Assembly (NCBI RefSeq): GCF_003173575.1
Contig: NZ_QGNY01000006.1
Span: forward strand, 186,001-250,000
Reading direction: 5' to 3'
DNA length: 64,000 nt
Source: Pedobacter paludis
Lineage (GTDB): Bacteria > Bacteroidota > Bacteroidia > Sphingobacteriales > Sphingobacteriaceae
Part shown: positions 60,367 through 64,000 of the stretch, piece by piece
How the letters are laid out: every line of letters begins with the position of its first letter
Numbering within the stretch: the stretch's first letter is position 1
Program-made: the position numbers and the translations under genes
Notes under the pieces: model-generated
What the model was told of the DNA's origin: nothing
The model's input: only the letters and a program-made list of their open reading frames with translations
Database searches by the model: none

Positions 60367-63279
60367 TTAAAAGCCTACGTTAACACCAAATAAAAATGTT
60401 CTTGACTGAGGATAAGTACCGTAATCGATACCCATTGCTGGTCCGTTAGCTGAGTTTACGTTAACCTCTGGATCAAAGCCCGTATATTTTGTAAAAGTTA
60501 ACAAGTTATAACCTGTAGCATAAATCATAAACTTGCTCATTTTTAATTTACCTAAACTCATAGAGCCAAAGTTATAGGAAAGAGTAGCTGTTTTTAAGCG
60601 CAGGTAAGAACCATCTTCAACAAAACGGCTAGAAGTATAGGTATTGCTCGTATTGTCTTTTATTGCTTTTGGAATGCTGGTAATTTGTCCGGGCGTTGTC
60701 CATCTGTCTAACACTACTGCTGATTGATTTTTTGAATCATTCATCCCTTCCAGTTCCATTCTAGATGCGTTGAACATATCATTGCCCTGAACACCCTGGA
60801 ATAAGAAATTTAAACCAAAGTTTCCATATGTAAATGTATTGTTAACACCATAAGTAAAGCTTGGCTGTGCAGACCCGATAAATGTTCTATCATCTGCAGT
60901 AATTGAACCATCGCCATTTAAATCTTGGTAAACGATATTACCCGTTTGAGGATCAACACCATTTGATACATAGCCATAGAAACTTCCCAATGGGCGACCG
61001 GTTACTACTCTTATTGCAGCATCACGTTCATAAATATCGCCAAAATTGATAGAAGAAACACGATCGCCAAGGCTTGTAACTTTATTTCTGTTTAAAGAGA
61101 AGTTGATATCGGTGTTCCAGGTAAATTTATCGCGAATAAAGTTTTTGGTCGATAAAACAAACTCAATACCTTTATTTTCCATTGCACCAACATTTCTGGT
61201 GATGCTACCAAAACCGGTTGAGTTTGGAATAGGTTGTTGAATCAATAATCCGTCAGTTTTTTTCAAATAAGCATCTGCTGTGAAAACAATGCGGCTATTG
61301 AACATTGATAAATCTAAACCGATATTGTTTTGAGTAGTTTCCTCCCAGCTTAAGGTAGGATTAGCCAATTGCGAGAAATTATAGGATCCCTGAGTGGTTG
61401 GTGTATACAATTCTAAGTATGAATAATCTCCAATACCCTCATCGTTACCAACTTTACCCCAACTTACTCTTAATTTTAAATCGTTAATAGCTTTAACATC
61501 CTTTAAGAAATTCTCTCCAGAAATTCTCCATCCAATTGATGCAGATGGGAAATAACCATAACGGTTTTCTGGTGCGAAACGAGAAGAACCATCTGCCCTG
61601 AAGTTAGAACTGAATAAATATTTACCATCATATGCATAGGTTATACGAGCCAGATAAGAACGTTTAGACCATTCTGCCGCCGTTGGCAATTGAACAGGAA
61701 TTGATGTCCCTCTATCTAAAAGCTGACCACTTGTGCCAATGAAGTTTTGTTCATTGTAGCCTAAGTAATAGTATTTGGATTCTTGTAATGTCATACCGCC
61801 TGTAGCTGTGAAAGCATTTTTACCTACGTTTTTTGTGTAGTTTAAGATGTTCTCATTCAACCAAACATGATCGGTACTGAAGTTTGCATTTCTAACACCT
61901 TTCTGTGCCCTACCATAATCTGTAGAATACGGATCGATAAAGTAAGAATAACGACTATCGCTATTATTTGTGCTGATACTCGATTTAAAAGAGAATGCAG
62001 GCGTAAATTTTACCTCAGCTGCAAAGGCACCTAAGAAACGGAAGTTTCTATTGCTATTTTTAGCTGCCATTGCATTGGCTACTGGATTTTCTGAACCACC
62101 TTTATAAGGATTAAAGGCATAAGTTCCGTCTGCAGCATAAATTCCGATAGTTGGTGGTGTAGTTAAAGCAGAAAGAATTGTTCCGCCTCTAGCTACGTTG
62201 GCATTATCGCTAACATCCACAGAGTTTTTCTGTGTTAAAGCCGCACTTCCTGTTAATTTTAACCATTTTGTAATGTTTTGCGATCCATTAAAATGTGCCG
62301 TGTATTTATCTAATTTAGCGGGATCAACCACACCTTTATCTTGTTGATAGCCAGTTGAGAATGAATAAACGCCACCTTTAATACCACCAGAAATAGATGC
62401 TTGATAACTGTTTTGAGTTCCGGTGCCAAATGTTAGGTCTTGCCAATCGGTATTTTGGTTACCCAAACCATTGGTGTCATAACCTAATTCCTTCATTAAG
62501 GCAACATATTGATCTCTGTTTAAAACATCTTGTTTTTGCCATAAGTTAGAAAAGCCCGTAAATGCATTAAAAGCAACTCTCAATTTATCAGAGCTTCCTT
62601 TTTTGGTAGTGATTAAGATTACACCATTTGCACCGCTTGACCCGTAGATCGCTGCAGCAGAAGCATCTTTTAAAATAACCAAACTCTCTATATCGGTAGG
62701 GTTTAAGAAACTTGCATCTCTTGAGGTTACGCCATCAATTACATACAATGGACTGTTAGATGCATTGATTGAAGTATTACCGCGGATGGTAATTGAAACT
62801 CCTGAGCCTGGTTTGCCAGATTGAGAGCTGATTTGAACGCCAGCGGCTTTACCTTGTACCGCTTGCAAAGGATTAGTTACGGGTTGATTTTCTAAATCCT
62901 TTGAAGAAATAGAAACCACCGCAGTAGTTAAATCTTTTTTGGTTGTTGTTCCGTAACCAATAACTACAACTTCATTTAGTTGCTGATTGTCATCAGATAA
63001 TGTTACGTTAACAGTTGTGCGATTATTCACAGCCTCTTCAACGGCTTTAAAACCGATGAATGAAAATTCCAATGTCGCGTTTTGTGGTGCGCTAATGGTG
63101 TATGTACCATTATCTGCAGTAGAAGCTCCTTGGCTAGATCCTTTTACTTTTACAGAAACACCAGGTAAGGGTAGACCTTTTTGATCTTTTACTTGGCCCT
63201 TTACAGTTATATTCTGCGCCCAACTCAAAGAGATTCCGCATAGAATACACACCATAAGCAATGTAAACTTTTTTCTCAT
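60367..63279 (-). CDS. SusC/RagA family TonB-dependent outer-membrane transporter
   Basis: 970 residues. Signal peptide to about residue 21 (GISLSWA/Q), CarboxypepD_reg-like domain (ITVKGQVKDQKGLPLPGVSVKVKGS...FSFIGFKAVEE), SusC signature NEVVVIGYGTTTKKDLTTAVV, plug domain to about 215, and beta-barrel ending RTFLFGVNVGF. Like the first SusC it lacks an STN domain, so an anti-sigma route is unlikely. A promoter-like TTG-N21-TAACTTTA lies upstream at 63309-63340. Confidence 0.96.
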   Translation of the reverse strand: MRKKFTLLMVCILCGISLSWAQNITVKGQVKDQKGLPLPGVSVKVKGSSQGASTADNGTYTISAPQNATLEFSFIGFKAVEEAVNNRTTVNVTLSDDNQQLNEVVVIGYGTTTKKDLTTAVVSISSKDLENQPVTNPLQAVQGKAAGVQISSQSGKPGSGVSITIRGNTSINASNSPLYVIDGVTSRDASFLNPTDIESLVILKDASAAAIYGSSGANGVILITTKKGSSDKLRVAFNAFTGFSNLWQKQDVLNRDQYVALMKELGYDTNGLGNQNTDWQDLTFGTGTQNSYQASISGGIKGGVYSFSTGYQQDKGVVDPAKLDKYTAHFNGSQNITKWLKLTGSAALTQKNSVDVSDNANVARGGTILSALTTPPTIGIYAADGTYAFNPYKGGSENPVANAMAAKNSNRNFRFLGAFAAEVKFTPAFSFKSSISTNNSDSRYSYFIDPYSTDYGRAQKGVRNANFSTDHVWLNENILNYTKNVGKNAFTATGGMTLQESKYYYLGYNEQNFIGTSGQLLDRGTSIPVQLPTAAEWSKRSYLARITYAYDGKYLFSSNFRADGSSRFAPENRYGYFPSASIGWRISGENFLKDVKAINDLKLRVSWGKVGNDEGIGDYSYLELYTPTTQGSYNFSQLANPTLSWEETTQNNIGLDLSMFNSRIVFTADAYLKKTDGLLIQQPIPNSTGFGSITRNVGAMENKGIEFVLSTKNFIRDKFTWNTDINFSLNRNKVTSLGDRVSSINFGDIYERDAAIRVVTGRPLGSFYGYVSNGVDPQTGNIVYQDLNGDGSITADDRTFIGSAQPSFTYGVNNTFTYGNFGLNFLFQGVQGNDMFNASRMELEGMNDSKNQSAVVLDRWTTPGQITSIPKAIKDNTSNTYTSSRFVEDGSYLRLKTATLSYNFGSMSLGKLKMSKFMIYATGYNLLTFTKYTGFDPEVNVNSANGPAMGIDYGTYPQSRTFLFGVNVGF

Positions 63280-63308
63280 AATTTTTGCTCTAATTAATAT
63301 TAATGAGG

Positions 63309-63340
63309 TAAAGTTAACACTGAATTAACCTAATAAACAA
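63309..63340 (-). promoter_or_regulatory. Candidate promoter of the second SusC operon
   Basis: On the minus strand: TTG (63338-63340), 21 bases, then TAACTTTA (63309-63316), which is 7 of 8 to TAnnTTTG. The susC start lies 30 bases downstream. Confidence 0.55.
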
Positions 63341-63400
63341 GTTTTTCGATTAAATATTTTAGCGTAACTTATTGATAATTAGGATTTTGTATTGAAATTA

Positions 63401-63507
63401 ATACGCTTTAATACCGTAAGTTTTTTAGGTCTTTTAAGCTTGATTATCAGCGTTTAAGCCATATAATCATGTAGAGATACAATTCGGTTTTGATACGCTT
63501 AAATACC
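63401..63507. promoter_or_regulatory. Pair of 15-bp direct repeats upstream of the second SusC
   Basis: ATACGCTTTAATACC (63401-63415) and ATACGCTTAAATACC (63493-63507) differ at one position and lie 92 bases apart in the same orientation. A looser gcgtttaagcc occurs between them (about 63449). They lie just upstream of the candidate susC promoter, the expected place for an activator. Confidence 0.5.
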
Positions 63508-63569
63508 TATTGATTTTATTGAAAAAAAACTGTTATATATTGCATTTGTGACGCAGAAATGAAAGAATT

Positions 63570-63995
63570 CTACTCTATAACCAGCTGGCTCCAGCCATTT
63601 TTTGCAGATTTTTTTAGGGTTTTCTTCCGATCATCCATCACCTTCTTAATGCGGGCACCAAATGTCCAACAGGTACTTTGCCTAATCGATAAAAGTTCTG
63701 ATAATTTATGCGATGAGATTTTTCCCTTTGAAGAATAAATCAGGAAAATCATATAAAATGCTTTGTTAATCGGAATCCGTGTATTGTGAAATATGGTATA
63801 GGTAGTAACCGATTCTTCATAACCACATTTGCTGCATCTGCGGCTATGTAATATGTGGCCATTAAAATAATGATCGTTACTACACTTTTTACAGTGATAG
63901 CCATTTGCCCATTTCAGCTCTGCTAAAAATTCGTAGCAACTTTCTTTATCAGGATATATCTTACTAAATTCTTCAAAATCAACTTCGGTATTCAT
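63570..63995 (-). CDS. Stand-alone IS1595-type zinc-ribbon/HTH protein without DDE domain
   Basis: 141 residues. A zinc ribbon (CKKC at 35-38 and CSKC at 54-57) follows the N-terminal FEEFSKIYPDKESCYEFL helix, and then comes the HTH-like part of IS1595 transposases (TIFHNTRIPINKAFYMIFLIYSSKGKISSHKLSELLSIRQSTCWTFGARIKKVM). The protein then ends; no DDE catalytic domain follows in the 290 bases before susC. It is either a truncated transposase or a domesticated DNA-binding protein. Its position upstream of susC on the same strand hints at a regulatory role. The frame is open to the window edge, so the true start could be further upstream. Confidence 0.75.
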   Translation of the reverse strand: MNTEVDFEEFSKIYPDKESCYEFLAELKWANGYHCKKCSNDHYFNGHILHSRRCSKCGYEESVTTYTIFHNTRIPINKAFYMIFLIYSSKGKISSHKLSELLSIRQSTCWTFGARIKKVMDDRKKTLKKSAKNGWSQLVIE

Positions 63996-64000
63996 TACCC

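Noticed and set aside
63570..63995. Active insertion sequence at the right edge
   Set aside because: No DDE domain, no terminal inverted repeats or target duplication visible on the side inside the window.

Overview
The window reads as chromosome of a low-GC Bacteroidota, most likely Sphingobacteriaceae and close to Pedobacter. The evidence is two SusC/SusD pairs with glycoside hydrolases, a DUF5686/CarboxypepD_reg protein, -7 promoter boxes of the Bacteroidota form TAnnTTTG, very few Shine-Dalgarno sequences, and many phylum-typical palindromic intergenic repeats. I saw no tRNA, rRNA, CRISPR array, prophage or complete insertion sequence.

Layout. 1-8.2 kb (housekeeping): the 3' end of a membrane protein, a TRIC/YicG channel, a DivIC/FtsB-like protein, enolase, a 65-bp tandem repeat array, a secreted esterase with an overlapping membrane protein, a PBP4-type D,D-carboxypeptidase and aspartate-semialdehyde dehydrogenase. 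8.3-11.6 kb: a secreted lamin-tail protein followed by a ~120-bp tandem array whose unit has captured the last codons of that gene. 11.6-23.0 kb: an eleven-gene minus-strand cluster built around a GMC dehydrogenase, its small subunit, a cytochrome c, a DUF1080 3-keto-glycoside hydrolase/lyase, two Gfo/Idh/MocA oxidoreductases, four TIM-barrel isomerases and an MFS transporter. Most of these carry Tat-type or Sec leaders. I read it as an oxidise-cleave-reduce pathway for glycosides that starts in the periplasm.

23.0-25.8 kb: SDR-type L-threonine 3-dehydrogenase, YebC, and a frameshifted REP-associated tyrosine transposase (RAYT) pseudogene between two identical 31-nt palindromes. 25.8-42.6 kb: a polysaccharide utilisation locus (membrane sensor-regulator, SusC, SusD, LamG lipoprotein, two GH144, a GH43-like protein, GH3, esterase), most simply a beta-1,2-glucan locus. 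42.7-57 kb: tRNA hydroxylase TrhO, DUF5686 protein, Kbl, PheS with a Rieske-like lipoprotein and a TetR regulator, an ABC exporter, CarA, PanB, an RluA-type pseudouridine synthase and small lipoproteins. 57-64 kb: a second locus (GH30, SusD, SusC), with a stand-alone IS1595-type zinc-ribbon protein upstream of SusC.

Cross-links. Tdh (23.3 kb) and Kbl (46.5 kb) are the two steps of threonine to glycine. They lie far apart but share a nearly identical 21-nt motif with a CAAACGWTTG core upstream, which looks like a common operator. Both polysaccharide loci place a strong hairpin between the SusC/SusD module and the enzyme genes. The other clear themes are several families of palindromic repeats and a palindromic element read in frame at the start of the ABC permease.
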